Assembly (NCBI RefSeq): GCF_013179805.1
Contig: NZ_SRRZ01000014.1
Span: 19,796 to 83,795 of the forward strand
DNA length: 64,000 bases
Direction: 5' to 3'
Source: Microcoleus asticus IPMA8
Lineage (GTDB): Bacteria; Cyanobacteriota; Cyanobacteriia; Cyanobacteriales; Microcoleaceae
Positions 15,160-24,825 of the stretch are shown here, in pieces. Positions within the stretch are counted from its first letter, which is position 1. Every line of letters begins with the position of its first letter. A model generated the notes under the pieces. That model worked only from the letters and a program-made list of their open reading frames with translations. It did no database searches and had not been told where the DNA came from. The position numbers were made by a program, and so were the translations under genes.

Positions 15160-16740
15160 ATGGTCATGGATCTGCGTTCTTACGATGTCATCTGTTTTGG
15201 TGATGAAGTTCCAGGAGTTCTAGCTGTTATCTCTGCCTCCAGAGAATATCTTCGCCGAACAAAGCGTTATCCGCGAATTCTACTGATGTCGAAAGCAAGC
15301 TTGCAAGAAGGAATTGGCGGACATTTGGTAAGAGGCGGTCTTGCTTATTTAGATAGAAGTCAGATTAGTGAAGAACTTCAACAATCTTTAAAGTTAGATA
15401 TCTTTGGTTCACCGGCGACAATCTATAAAGAATTATTACAAAAATCCGGCGTTAAGGCAATTGCACTTGACCCCCGCAAAGCCAGTGCAGCGCTGAAAGA
15501 AATGCTGGTACAAGCTGGGGCCGATCTCCTCAGCAAAGTAGAAATTCAATCAGTCACTAAGGCAGGCCAAAAAATTGCCAGTATAACCACCTCTCAAGGC
15601 GTAGTTTATGCCGGCAAGCAATTTATTGATGCCACTGTCAATGCCGAATTAGCTCAAGCTGCTGGTGTGAGAAAGCTGAAGGGATTTGAAACATTTGGTC
15701 TGCCTAATTCAGAACTTCCAGTCACCCTCGTTTTTGAAACTCAAGGACTCAGTGCAAGAGCACTGAAAGAATTCGATTATATTTATCTAAAACGCTTTAC
15801 CAACCTGGCCGATGCAGAGAGTCAAAAATTTTTGCTGTACGCTGCCGACAAGGATGCCAAACTAGCAGAAGAACTCCGGCGGGAAATGAGGGACACTAAA
15901 GGCAATCTCAAAACTCTGTGGGCGGGTAACGATTACATCGATGTTCGCTCGCCGGCTCTGTCTGTAGCTTACCACTCGTTTAGAGGAAGAAAACTATCTT
16001 TTTCTGAAACTGGCATAATTTTAGATGAGGGAAATATAGCAATACTTCCAAATGAAAGACTTTCGTGGAATGCGCTTTTATTCGCAGTCACCGCCAGCGA
16101 AGCAGAAGCCTTAGCTAGAAGCGGGAGCAAACCCACGGCTAATATGCAAAGAGAGATGTTATTTATTACAACTTGGCTGAAGAGTTTGGGCGCTAGTTCT
16201 GTTACTTATGCCTCAGAGCTTTATATCAGACACGCGGGCAATGTGACGGGAGTTGTAGAACCTTTAACTGGCGCACAAATGCTGTTAGGTGGCGTACCTG
16301 CTAATGAAGCGCTGGCAACATTTAGCTATCATTTTGATGTACGCGGAGGAATCCAGGGTATTCGCGACAAAGCAACTCGTCTAGGATGGTTTAAAAGTCT
16401 GAGTTTTCAACACCCTATCTTTAATGTTGGCATCCGCCACGCATTAATTAAAAACGTTCCTAACCTGGCAGTGGTTAGTCCCTGTTCTGGATTTGAAGGG
16501 TTTGCTTGTTCTGTCGGCAGAATTGTGGAATTCAACGCCGCAGTTGGTCAAGGTGTTGGTATCGCTGCGGTTAATGCCATTCTAAATAACAAAAATCTAG
16601 CCGATGTATCTAACCGAGAAGTGAGACAAGTTCTCGCTGAAACAGGCCAGTTACCTAAAATTTTTGGAACTCCAAATAATGGTGATGCAATGCTATTGGC
16701 GCAATTCGAGACTCTTGCCAGTTCGGATGCTATTGCGTAA
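15160..16740 (+). CDS. FAD-dependent oxidoreductase (FAD_oxidored family)
   Basis: The product has 526 residues. The N-terminus holds a beta-alpha-beta nucleotide site in a degenerate form (YDVICFGDEVPGVLAVISAS), then GIGGHLVRGGLAYLD, and later FIDATVNAELAQAAGV, as in proteins that bind FAD through a GR2-like fold. A C-terminal stretch (LAVVSPCSGFEGFACSVGRI) is the usual second FAD-contacting region. There is no signal peptide. The substrate is unknown; relatives are annotated only as FAD-dependent oxidoreductases. AGGAGAGG stands 14 bases before the ATG at 15160; ATG at 15166 is an alternative. No operon partner is evident. Confidence 0.75.
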   Translation: MVMDLRSYDVICFGDEVPGVLAVISASREYLRRTKRYPRILLMSKASLQEGIGGHLVRGGLAYLDRSQISEELQQSLKLDIFGSPATIYKELLQKSGVKAIALDPRKASAALKEMLVQAGADLLSKVEIQSVTKAGQKIASITTSQGVVYAGKQFIDATVNAELAQAAGVRKLKGFETFGLPNSELPVTLVFETQGLSARALKEFDYIYLKRFTNLADAESQKFLLYAADKDAKLAEELRREMRDTKGNLKTLWAGNDYIDVRSPALSVAYHSFRGRKLSFSETGIILDEGNIAILPNERLSWNALLFAVTASEAEALARSGSKPTANMQREMLFITTWLKSLGASSVTYASELYIRHAGNVTGVVEPLTGAQMLLGGVPANEALATFSYHFDVRGGIQGIRDKATRLGWFKSLSFQHPIFNVGIRHALIKNVPNLAVVSPCSGFEGFACSVGRIVEFNAAVGQGVGIAAVNAILNNKNLADVSNREVRQVLAETGQLPKIFGTPNNGDAMLLAQFETLASSDAIA

Positions 16741-16867
16741 TATCAATTTCAATAAACAATGCAATAGTAGGTTTGGCCCGGGGAACGAAACTCAACACAA
16801 CAGTTTTTAGCAAGAAATGAGTAAAATTGCTATTAATATTATGTCCCCTAAAACGACAACAATCACG

Positions 16868-16932
16868 TTGGTTTGTAATGACGAATTTAATCCCGATCAA
16901 ATTCTGAGGACTTCCGTCGTCACTACAAACCT
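16868..16932. repeat. Inverted repeat after the FAD oxidoreductase
   Basis: GGTTTGTAATGACG and CGTCACTACAAACC form 14-base arms (one mismatch) around a 37-base middle that itself contains partly complementary sequence. It resembles the small palindromic repeats scattered in cyanobacterial genomes. The remainder of 16741-17022 holds nothing that I recognise. Confidence 0.6.
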
Positions 16933-17022
16933 ATAACGGTGATTTTACCGGAAATTGTACAATACCTCGATCGCCTGCACTGAATTATTGTGCTGCGCGG
17001 CACTAACCTGTTAAACAACATT

Positions 17023-17355
17023 TCAACTTGAGACTTCACTTAATTTTTCCAGCTTGGTTTCCCGCACAAACAAGAAAAGCGGGAAAGCACATGAAAACGA
17101 AACAAGCACACCCAGAAGTACGTACAGCCCTACAAAACTTATATCCAATCGTTTTGACTCAGCGTACATCCAAGTGCTTCCTGCTACAGTTGCGATCGAC
17201 AAATCTAAACTTAGCGATTTCGCAGCAAGATTAGCCGAACTCTCGTTTACAAAGTCAAGCAAGCCAGCATTGCTAAAAAACTGCAAGTTATAGTACCAAG
17301 GCAGCACAATCCCCAGAATAGATAGGATGAGATAAATGATTCGCTTAACGCTCAT
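17023..17355 (-). CDS. DUF2834 membrane protein
   Basis: The product has 110 residues with three hydrophobic segments (IIYLILSILGIVLPWYYNLQ, the middle region near SIATVAGSTWMY, and VGLYVLLGVLVSFSCAFPLF), matching the DUF2834 layout of a short integral membrane protein whose function is unknown. The start ATG is unambiguous (MSVKRIIYL). It ends with a short charged tail (RETKLEKLSEVSS). It stands 57 bp upstream of nothing on its own strand other than a repeat-bearing gap, so it is probably monocistronic. Confidence 0.7.
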   Translation of the reverse strand: MSVKRIIYLILSILGIVLPWYYNLQFFSNAGLLDFVNESSANLAAKSLSLDLSIATVAGSTWMYAESKRLDISFVGLYVLLGVLVSFSCAFPLFLFVRETKLEKLSEVSS

Positions 17356-17412
17356 AATTACCCGACCTGTTCTTCGAGCAACTGTATTACCCTACTCGCT
17401 AACAACCAATCC

Positions 17413-19545
17413 TTACTTCTTCTGCGGGCACTTCGGATGAATCCCCCCCTGCAAACAAATGTAAGCAATTTGACTTTTATCTAAATTCTTAGCCTCCGCA
17501 AAATCAACTCCTAGGAATCGACCCGATTTACTCCCGGTCGGACTTTGAATAAATTGCTCCGAAGCTGCCTTCCCCAGAAACACAGCGCCTTTAAAATTCG
17601 CTCCCGCTAAATTCGCGCCCCTAAAATCAACCGAACTCACCTCCGCATTCCGAAAATTCGCATCTTGCAACCGAGCATCTCTTAAATTCACGTTGGCGAG
17701 TTTAGTCGAACTCAAATCGGCATTTTGTAAGTTCGCGCCACTCAAATCAGCACCGGACAAATCAGCACCTTGCCATTCCGATTTAGACAAGTTTGTCAAG
17801 GACAACTGAGCGCCTTGAGCCTTCACTTTGCCCAAACGTGCACCTGACAAATCCGCTCCAGACAAATTCGCGCTTCCTATATCTGCACCAGTAAAAATTG
17901 CATTTTTTAACTGTGCTTGCTGCAAATTTGCTCCAATTAAAATAGCACTGCTGAAATTAGCTGAATTCAAATTGCCGCTTGACAAATTAGCTTTGTTCAG
18001 GACAGCGCGCACAAAAGTAGTCCGGTTCATTACAGCACTGTTCAAAGACGCCCCGGTCAAATTTACTCCTTCCAAATTAGCGCCGCTCAAGTCAGAAACC
18101 CAATCGTCAAATGTAGCCGGACGCCTGTCTTCGCCTGTGCCGTAAAAGCGAGCTCCCTGAAAGCTGGCATTGGTTAAATTGGTATTTCTCAACTTAATTC
18201 CCGACAAGTCAACTTTGTTTAAAACTAAAGTAAACTGAGACGGGCCTGCGGGACTTTGAGCTAAATCGGTGCGGCTCAGATCCGCGCCGTTGAGCTGGCT
18301 GCTATACACTGTGAGAATTTTGCCGATCGCCCTTTGTACTGTTCGCTGGCGGGCCGCCGCTAACTCGCGTTCCGGCGCTTTGCCGCCAAAGCGCAGGGAA
18401 TCGAGGTCGTTGCTGAGAGCTTGGTTCAACCGCTGCAAGTCAGGCAAAGCTTTCGGCCCGCTACTGACTAAAGCTTGCTGGATCGCGTCCAGCATGGCGC
18501 GGTTGTCTTCTTGAGCGAGCAAATCCGCTAGCAGCGGTACGGCGCGGGAGTCTTCCACCGCCCCCAAAGCCAAAATTGCCGATCGCCTGCCGGATGCGCC
18601 GCTAGCCGATGTGGGAGACAATTTGCTAACTAAAGCTACAAATAATTCGTCGTTCCGCTGCCGCGAATCCCGCATATTTGCTTGACTTTGAGTGTAGATG
18701 AGAGTGCCGACAAACAAAGTTAAAATCAATCCAGCGCTGCCGATGGTAACTATCACTAAAGTTGTGCCTGGGTGTTGGCGCATCCAATTCCACAAACTGG
18801 CATTTGCTTTCAAGCCGGTTTGCGGAGTCACAACCAAAGCCGCAATCTGCGCGTCTTCCTCAGTCCAATCTGGACTATTGACAGGATTGGCAGACAGTTC
18901 ATTCGATCGATCGCTGACGACCAAAGTATTCGCGAGGCGATCGTGTCCCGCTTGCCGTTTGTAACGCCACGCAACCGCGCCGTCTGCCAGCACTGCCAAG
19001 CCGCTCAGCCCCCCTAAAATCAGCAAATCTGGAAACGCACCCGTCAAGCGCCAAATGCCGTAAGCGACGCCCAGAGGCACTCCCCAGCGCCCTAAAGTTT
19101 CGCGAATTAGCACTTGCCCAAAACCCGGAGGAGTACCAGACGCTGTGACAACTTTGACGCCGAACCAGCGTTTGGGGAGAGTTTGACCGGTTCTGGCGAG
19201 CAAAAACAGTTGCCACCCCGCTAAAACTGCCGGTGCCAGCAGCGCCCCTGACCAGAATAGATTAGTTAGGGGTGCGACTCTGGGGTTGCGATCGCGCACC
19301 GGTATGCCCAAAGTACGGGCGACTGTTTCGGATGCTGCTGCTACTGAGGGATTGAGCGGCACACTTTGAGATTCCTTGTTGACCAATGCCCCGATACTGA
19401 AGGGAACGAGGGCGCTGGCCGCAATTAACGAAATTTCCACGGCCCAAGCGCCGCACCTGCGAACCAGCAGTGGCATTTGCTTGGATTGTCTTTGCCAAGA
19501 CGGATCGGGTTGATTGATGCCGCTGGGCGCGGTGGGGCTAGCCAT
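17413..19545 (-). CDS. RDD membrane domain with HEAT-like segment and pentapeptide repeats
   Basis: The product has 710 residues. Residues 28-210 form an RDD domain (LLVRRCGAWAVEISLIAASA, PKRWFGVKVV, HDRLANTLVV). A further membrane helix near 265-285 (LVIVTIGSAGLILTLFVGTL) leads to a short HEAT-like stretch (RRSAILALGAVEDSRAVPLL, about 320-345). From about residue 420 to 665 the sequence is almost continuous A(D/N)Lxx pentapeptide repeats forming a right-handed quadrilateral helix (for example DLSGADLSGANLQNADLSST). It ends in a Cys-containing tail (ICLQGGIHPKCPQ). This architecture points to an inner-membrane protein with a large repeat domain; the partner is unknown. A 108-residue membrane protein gene lies 15 bp upstream on the same strand. 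Confidence 0.85.
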   Translation of the reverse strand: MASPTAPSGINQPDPSWQRQSKQMPLLVRRCGAWAVEISLIAASALVPFSIGALVNKESQSVPLNPSVAAASETVARTLGIPVRDRNPRVAPLTNLFWSGALLAPAVLAGWQLFLLARTGQTLPKRWFGVKVVTASGTPPGFGQVLIRETLGRWGVPLGVAYGIWRLTGAFPDLLILGGLSGLAVLADGAVAWRYKRQAGHDRLANTLVVSDRSNELSANPVNSPDWTEEDAQIAALVVTPQTGLKANASLWNWMRQHPGTTLVIVTIGSAGLILTLFVGTLIYTQSQANMRDSRQRNDELFVALVSKLSPTSASGASGRRSAILALGAVEDSRAVPLLADLLAQEDNRAMLDAIQQALVSSGPKALPDLQRLNQALSNDLDSLRFGGKAPERELAAARQRTVQRAIGKILTVYSSQLNGADLSRTDLAQSPAGPSQFTLVLNKVDLSGIKLRNTNLTNASFQGARFYGTGEDRRPATFDDWVSDLSGANLEGVNLTGASLNSAVMNRTTFVRAVLNKANLSSGNLNSANFSSAILIGANLQQAQLKNAIFTGADIGSANLSGADLSGARLGKVKAQGAQLSLTNLSKSEWQGADLSGADLSGANLQNADLSSTKLANVNLRDARLQDANFRNAEVSSVDFRGANLAGANFKGAVFLGKAASEQFIQSPTGSKSGRFLGVDFAEAKNLDKSQIAYICLQGGIHPKCPQKK

Positions 19546-19560
19546 ATTTAGAAATTCCTA

Positions 19561-19887
19561 TTATTTGTCGTTAGTATTTGAGGACTGGGGGGAAATTGCC
19601 AATTTATACGCTATGTAGATTAGCACTCCGAGAACGGCAAGAGTCATCAGCGCTGAAATTAGCTGTACGACGCTATTGAAGACTGTCAGGACAATTATCG
19701 CTCCGACGGCAAAGGCTGCCACCTGCCCGGGTTTGGGAAGTCTTTGAAACTTATCCAGTAATTGATTGTATAAGGTTCCGAGGGCTTGATAGCTGTCAGA
19801 ATTTTGTGAGATCAGCGGCGATCGTTCTACTTTAGCTTTTAGTTCTCCGAACGCTTGCTGCCAATTGAAGTTATTTTGAGGATTCAT
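19561..19887 (-). CDS. Hypothetical membrane protein, 108 residues
   Basis: I place the start at the ATG at 19887 (MNPQNNFNWQQAFGELK) because the upstream part of the open frame looks non-coding and overlaps the divergent gene. Two adjacent hydrophobic segments near the C-terminal half (VAAFAVGAIIVLTVFN and LISALMTLAVLGVLIYIAYK) follow an amphipathic region. It precedes the RDD/pentapeptide gene by 15 bp and is probably cotranscribed, so it may be a partner of that protein. The family is not recognised. Confidence 0.65.
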   Translation of the reverse strand: MNPQNNFNWQQAFGELKAKVERSPLISQNSDSYQALGTLYNQLLDKFQRLPKPGQVAAFAVGAIIVLTVFNSVVQLISALMTLAVLGVLIYIAYKLAISPQSSNTNDK

Positions 19888-19983
19888 AAAAAAATTCGGA
19901 AGTTTGTTTAGATTAATGTGTTCGGAACCGCCATTATCCCCTACCGTCAAAGAACTAGAATAAATGCCATTGTGTGAGGAAAC

Positions 19984-20433
19984 ATGAAGATCCATTATCC
20001 GGGCGATCGCGGCAAACTGTGGTTTAGTCCGATCGTCACCCTAGCCTTGGCAATGATTTTAGCGGATGCCGGTGCCCTTCGGAGCCAACCGCTACAAATT
20101 GCTCCGGGATTTCCCGAACCGCTGGGAGTTTCTGGAGTTTCCGGCGGCCCGAACAATAGCGGCGACTGCGGTTTTGTGTCCCAAGGACCGAACCACGTCA
20201 TCGAAGTAACGCAGGATTTGCCTTACTGGCGGATTGCAGTACAAACCGCTGGAGCTCCGAGTTTGATGATTCAGGGGCCGCGGGGGCGTTTCTGCGTCCT
20301 GCCGGCGAATTCTGCTGCGGGGAATGTAGAATTTTCCGGTTATGGGGACAAGGGGACTTATGTTATTTTTGTGGGCGATCGATCTCAAGGTCAACACCCT
20401 TACTCTCTTTCTATTTCCCAAAAGCGAAATTAA
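19984..20433 (+). CDS. Secreted hypothetical protein, 149 residues
   Basis: A signal peptide is visible (positively charged MKIHYPGDRGK, then LWFSPIVTLALAMILADAGA), followed by a compact beta-rich domain with two cysteines (GDCGFVSQGPN and GRFCVLPAN) that could form a disulfide. The pattern GPNHVIEVTQDLPYWRIAVQ and GYGDKGTYVIFVGDRSQGQH resembles small pre-peptidase-C-like or PPC-type extracellular modules, but the match is not firm. It is divergent from the membrane-protein pair at 17413-19887. Its role is unknown; localisation in the periplasm or outside is likely. Confidence 0.65.
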   Translation: MKIHYPGDRGKLWFSPIVTLALAMILADAGALRSQPLQIAPGFPEPLGVSGVSGGPNNSGDCGFVSQGPNHVIEVTQDLPYWRIAVQTAGAPSLMIQGPRGRFCVLPANSAAGNVEFSGYGDKGTYVIFVGDRSQGQHPYSLSISQKRN

Positions 20434-20535
20434 CCATACAACGAGATTAGGACGCTTGCTGTGAGAAAATGGCTTTTTTGCGATCGTCAAGAAGCCTGCT
20501 TTTTAACAGCAAGTGCGTTAACTAGGGATTTCCTA

Positions 20536-21183
20536 TCAATTTTGTATTTGGTTTTTAACCCACTGGCGAAACAATCTGAGAGTTTGACTCGTACCCGCTG
20601 TTTGGCTTTGTTCGCAATATTGAGAAATAGCTTCAATAATTGGCAGATTGGGAAAGGTAGGACTAATTTCAGCTTCAATATATTTCCCATCTTGAAGCAC
20701 ATTAATCTGAAGCTTCTTATTTTCATAGCGCCATATTTCAGGTACTCCCAAAGCTTCGTAAGCATCGAGTTGAGTTTTGGAAGTTATATCGACTTCAATT
20801 GCTAAGTCAGGCGGCGGATCGACAGTTAAGTCGATCCGCTTTTTACCAATCATTAGAGCATAATTCTGAATGTAAAAGCAGTTGTCAGGTTCAATTCCTT
20901 GTAACATATTTTTTCGCTTAAAAGTCGTCGAGCCAAAACATTCTCGATCAATTTCAAGTTCTTCGAGTAATATTTTCACCATATCCCCAATGATTTCCTT
21001 ATTGAATTCATGTTCTGGTAGTGGCATCCTAATCTCTAAAGTTCCTTGACTGTAAGCTATTCTAGAGCCACGGTGTTCTCCCAACTCTTCTAAAATTGCT
21101 TCAAATTCCTGCCAGTTAACATCATGGAACAGCACTCTCTGCCCTGGGGGTAAACTGATTTGCTTTAATTGCAGCGTTACCAT
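20536..21183 (-). CDS. Uma2-family putative endonuclease
   Basis: The product has 215 residues. It shows the DUF820 pattern: FHDVNWQEFEAILEELGEHR, IAYSQGTLEIRMPLPEHE, the nuclease core RIDLTVDPPPDLAIEVDITS, and YEALGVPEIWRYENKKLQIN. The acidic residues expected of a PD-(D/E)XK site are present (DLAIEVD). It lies 17 bp downstream of another Uma2 gene (21201-21830) on the same strand, a tandem pair. Function in the cell is unknown. Confidence 0.85.
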   Translation of the reverse strand: MVTLQLKQISLPPGQRVLFHDVNWQEFEAILEELGEHRGSRIAYSQGTLEIRMPLPEHEFNKEIIGDMVKILLEELEIDRECFGSTTFKRKNMLQGIEPDNCFYIQNYALMIGKKRIDLTVDPPPDLAIEVDITSKTQLDAYEALGVPEIWRYENKKLQINVLQDGKYIEAEISPTFPNLPIIEAISQYCEQSQTAGTSQTLRLFRQWVKNQIQN

Positions 21184-21200
21184 TTCAACCTCCGATTTAT

Positions 21201-21830
21201 TTAAGTTATAGAGATAAAAACCTGCTCAACAGTCAGATTAAGTTTCGGGAAGGCAGACGAAATAATAGTATCGGACTCTCGGAACTGGCTAACCTGGTAC
21301 TCTCCCTCAACCAACTGGTAAATCGATACAGTAGGTTGTTTGGGATTGCCGATGAACCGCCGACCGCCCAAGGCAGCACAGTCAACAACCCAGTATTCCG
21401 AGATACCCAATCTTTCATACTCAGCCACTTTTACCAGGTAATCATCTTGCCAGTTAGTGCTAACTACTTCGACCACAAGCTTGACAGAGCTACCTTGAGA
21501 AATAACTGATGATTTTTTCCAGAGTTGCTCTGAAATTAAGGCTGTTTTGTCTAAGACTATGAGATCGGGCTGGTAGCCCGTGGTCGTTTCGGGAGGTCTG
21601 AGAAAATAAGTTTACGGTGTTACATAAGGAAGATTTAAACGGTCAATTTCTAGGTTAATTTTTCTGATAATAAAACCTGTAACTTCCTCATGGCAGCCAT
21701 TTGGGTTCATCTCAACTATTACTCCATTGCGTAGATCGAAACGTCCTTTTCCATCTGGATACCATTCTAAAAACTCTTCAAATGTTATCGATTTGATTAT
21801 GGTTTGAATCATAAAAATTTCTACGTTCAT
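21201..21830 (-). pseudogene. Uma2-family gene interrupted by one nonsense codon
   Basis: From the ATG at 21830 (also at 21812) the frame reads ITFEEFLEWYPDGKGRFDLR, then CHEEVTGFIIRKINLEIDRL and PYVTP, meets TAA at 21612-21614, and continues in the same frame with TYFLRPPETTTGYQPDLIVL through the PD-(D/E)XK core (KLVVEVVSTNW) to the end at 21201. A single changed codon (probably AAA to TAA, since relatives have Lys at this point in my memory) explains the break; no frameshift is needed. The downstream half could restart internally, but without its N-terminal part it is unlikely to be functional. Confidence 0.8.
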
Positions 21831-21975
21831 ATAACCATCAATAGTTCGTAGTGAGCAGTTTAGTCCTAGAAGAGAGTCAATAAGGACTCAATTACTTACT
21901 ACAAACAAATTCTTTAAGGGTAATTAACAGAACATGATATCACATATTAATGAGGTAGGTGTAATAATGTCAGCT

Positions 21976-22008
21976 AGAACCCCGACTTGTTGAACAAGTC
22001 GGGGTTCT
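21976..22008. terminator. 15-bp palindrome after the photolyase gene
   Basis: AGAACCCCGACTTGT and ACAAGTCGGGGTTCT flank TGA. It stands 12 bases beyond the phr stop codon. On the minus strand no long T-run follows, but position and stem strength suit a transcript end. The same sequence type is a common dispersed repeat. Confidence 0.6.
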
Positions 22009-22019
22009 GGGTGTGATAT

Positions 22020-23465
22020 TTAAATTTTTTGCTGCTTGTAAAGTTCTTTAAACTTGCGCTGCTGCTCATTGTGGTCTACGATTGGAGAGGGATAAGGAAG
22101 AAGTCGGCGTTCTAAAGACGAAAGATTTCCTGTTAGCAAAAGTTTAGTATCAACTCGGCGCAATTCTGGAACCCAGTGCCGAATATATTCCCCTTCCGGG
22201 TCAAATTTTTGAGCTTGACTGGCGGGATTGAATATTCGCAAAGGTTTCGAGTCCATACCGCTGGATGCGCTCCACTGCCAGCCGCCGTTATTAGCAGAAA
22301 GATCGCCGTCTATCAATTTTTGCATGAAGTATTTTTCACCCCACTGCCAGTTAATAATTAAATCTTTGGTGAGGAAGCTAGCGACTATCATGCGGCAGCG
22401 ATTGTGCATCCAACCTGTCTGATTTAACTGCCGCATTGCTGCGTCAATAATAGGATAGCCAGTTTTGCCCCGACACCAAGCTTGAAAAAGCTTTTCATCG
22501 TTCTCCCACGGAAAGTCTTTGAATGCTGGACGGTAGGGGCCGTCTGCTAGTTCTGGGAAGTTATACATGGCGTGTTGGTAAAATTCCCGCCACGCTATTT
22601 CCTGTTGCCAAGTCCCGATGCTTGTGCACGCTTCTTCGTTGCGGCAAGTTTCCATTACTATCTGGGTAGCTTGCCAAACCGTGCGGATGCCAATTGCACC
22701 AAATTTGAGGGCGGCGCTGAGTTGGGATGTGCCGTTAGTTGCGGGGAAATTGCGCTGTTCTTGATATTCGTAAATTGCGATCTCGCAAAATTCTTCTAAT
22801 TTTTTTTTCGCTGCATCTTCTCCGGGTTCTATTACTAATGGGTTTTCCCAAATAAATCCTAAACTAGAGGCAGTTGGCAGTGTTTCAATTGCACCTGCTT
22901 GGTGAGCGATTTCTTGTTCTTCTGCGGTTAATCCGGTCATTAATTCCAGATAAGTTATCGGCAGTGTCTCTACTGGTTGGGCTTTGGGTTTACTGTTCCA
23001 TTTTTTCCAAAATGGTGTATAAACTGTGTAGGGAGTCCCTGTACCGCTGCGAATTTCATCTGGGGCGTGCAGGACTTGATCCCAGAAATTTTGAACTTGA
23101 ATTCCTGCTTGTTCGAGGGCGCTTGATACGGAACGATCGCGCTGTTTTGCGTAGGGTTCGACATCCCAGTTCCAAAATACTGCTTTGGCATTTATCGCTG
23201 TTGCTAATTTCGGTATCCCTAGACTCGGGTCATCTTGAATTATCAGCAATTGGCTGCCTGCTTCGCTGTAACGCTGCTGAAGTTTTTGCAAGCAGCCGAT
23301 CATGTAGGTGACTCTGGCTGGCGCTACGTCATCGCGATTTAGGATATTGCGATCGAGACAAAAAATCCCGACTACTTTAGGGCTTTGCTGGCGCGCTGCT
23401 GCTAGTCCGATGTTGTCAGAAATACGCAAGTCGCGGCGGTGCCAAAATAAAATTAGATCGGACAT
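22020..23465 (-). CDS. phr: Deoxyribodipyrimidine photolyase
   Basis: The product has 481 residues and repairs cyclobutane pyrimidine dimers with blue light. The N-terminal antenna-binding domain begins [15 protein letters not shown]. The FAD-binding helical domain carries [56 protein letters not shown], and [20 protein letters not shown] with [12 protein letters not shown]. The NNGGWQWSA motif and overall length fit the class I, 8-HDF type photolyase known from Synechococcus. The Trp residues of the electron-transfer chain appear to be present (WHNRC-type context is here WMHNRC). Alone on its strand; not in an operon with its neighbours. Confidence 0.93.
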   Translation of the reverse strand: MSDLILFWHRRDLRISDNIGLAAARQQSPKVVGIFCLDRNILNRDDVAPARVTYMIGCLQKLQQRYSEAGSQLLIIQDDPSLGIPKLATAINAKAVFWNWDVEPYAKQRDRSVSSALEQAGIQVQNFWDQVLHAPDEIRSGTGTPYTVYTPFWKKWNSKPKAQPVETLPITYLELMTGLTAEEQEIAHQAGAIETLPTASSLGFIWENPLVIEPGEDAAKKKLEEFCEIAIYEYQEQRNFPATNGTSQLSAALKFGAIGIRTVWQATQIVMETCRNEEACTSIGTWQQEIAWREFYQHAMYNFPELADGPYRPAFKDFPWENDEKLFQAWCRGKTGYPIIDAAMRQLNQTGWMHNRCRMIVASFLTKDLIINWQWGEKYFMQKLIDGDLSANNGGWQWSASSGMDSKPLRIFNPASQAQKFDPEGEYIRHWVPELRRVDTKLLLTGNLSSLERRLLPYPSPIVDHNEQQRKFKELYKQQKI

Positions 23466-23466
23466 T

Positions 23467-23501
23467 CGATTTTAGATTTTAGATTTTAGATTTTAGATTT
23501 T
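23467..23501. repeat. GATTTTA heptamer tandem repeat
   Basis: About five units of GATTTTA stand directly before the photolyase ATG on its 5' side, where its promoter or leader should be. Inverted-repeat copy 4 follows. Confidence 0.85.
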
Positions 23502-23504
23502 ACA

Positions 23505-23604
23505 GTCCTGGACACACGCGGGGTCAAAAACCCGGTTTCTAAGTTAAGATTTATCGGTTTGATGCACGATTATTATAAGAAACCGGGTTTTTTTAGTCAG
23601 TCCT
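23505..23604. repeat. Inverted-repeat element, copy 4 (CCGGGTTT family)
   Basis: It contains AAAAACCCGGTTTCT and AGAAACCGGGTTTTTTT in inverse order around a 38-base middle, with remnants of the outer ends (AGTCCTGGAC and GTCAGTCCT). It lies between phr and the Nudix gene and ends three bases before the Nudix stop. Confidence 0.72.
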
Positions 23605-23606
23605 AT

Positions 23607-24155
23607 TTAAGTCAAAAATGGACGCGCCAAGAAAAAGCTAGAAATTGATTTCGCGTCAATTGGTTCGCCAGCTAAGATAGCTTTTTCTAATTCTTCCGGG
23701 GTGAATAAAACTGTCTCCATGTCTTCATCATCGTCATGTGCTGGTGGCTTTTCCAATTTTTCCAAATCTTGGGCTAAAAAAGCATAAATGATTTCGTCGG
23801 AATAACCGGGGGCGAGAAAAAATTGCCCTAAGTTCTGCCATTTTCCCGCGCGATATCCGGTTTCTTCTTCGATTTCGCGTTTAATAGTTTCGGCGGGATT
23901 TTCATTTATTTCTACCGTACCAGCGGGAAATTCTAAAATTCGCCCTTTTGTGGCAAAGCGGTATTGTCGCACCAAGACGAGTTTACCTTCGGGTGTGACG
24001 GGAACTGCAAGTGCTCCGCCCGGGTGGCGAATACATTCCCACTCGCCTTCGGAACCGTTGGGAAGGCGGAGGGTGGCTACGTCAAAGTTAAATTTCCGCC
24101 CTTGGTAAAATAGGCGCTGTTTGAGGAGTTGGGGTAGTTCTTGACCGATCGACAT
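23607..24155 (-). CDS. Nudix hydrolase, ADP-ribose pyrophosphatase type
   Basis: I use the ATG at 24155 (MSIGQELPQL), giving 182 residues; a longer frame to 24185 adds a hydrophobic start that does not look native. The Nudix box is intact at about 79-101 (GTVEINENPAETIKREIEEE plus TGY, with REIEEETG). Upstream RHPGGALAVPV and the LVRQYR motif, and downstream LAPGYSDEIIYAFLAQDL, fit the ADP-ribose/ADP-sugar pyrophosphatase subgroup. The family hydrolyses nucleoside diphosphates linked to another group; the exact substrate is inferred. Confidence 0.87.
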   Translation of the reverse strand: MSIGQELPQLLKQRLFYQGRKFNFDVATLRLPNGSEGEWECIRHPGGALAVPVTPEGKLVLVRQYRFATKGRILEFPAGTVEINENPAETIKREIEEETGYRAGKWQNLGQFFLAPGYSDEIIYAFLAQDLEKLEKPPAHDDDEDMETVLFTPEELEKAILAGEPIDAKSISSFFLARPFLT

Positions 24156-24216
24156 AAGCAAGAAGCGAATAATGTTAGAGAGCACTGATTTAAGACATCA
24201 TAGGCGATCTCATAGG

Positions 24217-24247
24217 ATTTTAGATTTTAGATTTTAGATTTTAGATT
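24217..24247. repeat. GATTTTA heptamer tandem repeat
   Basis: About four units of GATTTTA lie in the gap between the Nudix gene and folK. Confidence 0.8.
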
Positions 24248-24336
24248 GGGAATGACTGATAACTATCACTGTTTCGAGCTTACCTACGGTTGCATTTTTT
24301 GGAAAACTGGTACGATCCCTGAACTGTGCTAAATTT

Positions 24337-24825
24337 TTACAGTGGTAATTTTTGCACTCCGGAACAGTCTGCGGTTTGCAGGAGTTGGACGATCGCACTT
24401 TTTGTCACCGGATGCACCCAATCCGGGGCAATTTCTGCTAAAGGTACTAATACAAAAGCTCTTTCGGTCATCCGGGGATGAGGTAGAGTCAGTGTCGGAG
24501 TTTCTAGGATTAAATTGTCGTACAACAGCAAATCTAGGTCGAGGGTTCTCGGCCCCCATTTTTCTCGGCGAATTCGATTAAATTTTCTCTCAATTTCTAA
24601 TAAATTTGCTAGCAATTGTTCGGGTTCTAGTGCAACTTCTAGGATGGCACAGGCGTTGATGTAATCGGGTTGAGGCGGCCCGACGGGGGCGGTTTGATAC
24701 CAGCTTGAATGGGATTTTACTGCTATTTCTGGGGTGTTGTTGAGGGTTAAGATCGCGCTTTTGAGTGTGGCGAGAGAGTCGCCTAAGTTGCTACCAAGGG
24801 CGATCGCGCATTTTGTTAATTTCAT
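24337..24825 (-). CDS. folK: HPPK, 2-amino-4-hydroxy-6-hydroxymethyldihydropteridine pyrophosphokinase
   Basis: The product has 162 residues from the ATG at 24825 (MKLTKCAIALGSNLGDSLAT). The folate enzyme transfers pyrophosphate from ATP to the pterin. Family motifs are complete: ALGSNLGD (9-16), WYQTAPVGPPQPDYINAC (42-59), RREKWGPRTLDLDLLLYD (86-103) with the metal-binding Asp pair, and LPHPRMTERAFVLVPLAEIA (114-133). Immediately upstream, with no room for a ribosome binding site, stands a long GGAAGAA repeat (24826-24960). The same frame stays open through that repeat to an ATG at 24999, which would add a hydrophobic LLPSSFF heptad repeat to the N-terminus. Confidence 0.93.
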   Translation of the reverse strand: MKLTKCAIALGSNLGDSLATLKSAILTLNNTPEIAVKSHSSWYQTAPVGPPQPDYINACAILEVALEPEQLLANLLEIERKFNRIRREKWGPRTLDLDLLLYDNLILETPTLTLPHPRMTERAFVLVPLAEIAPDWVHPVTKSAIVQLLQTADCSGVQKLPL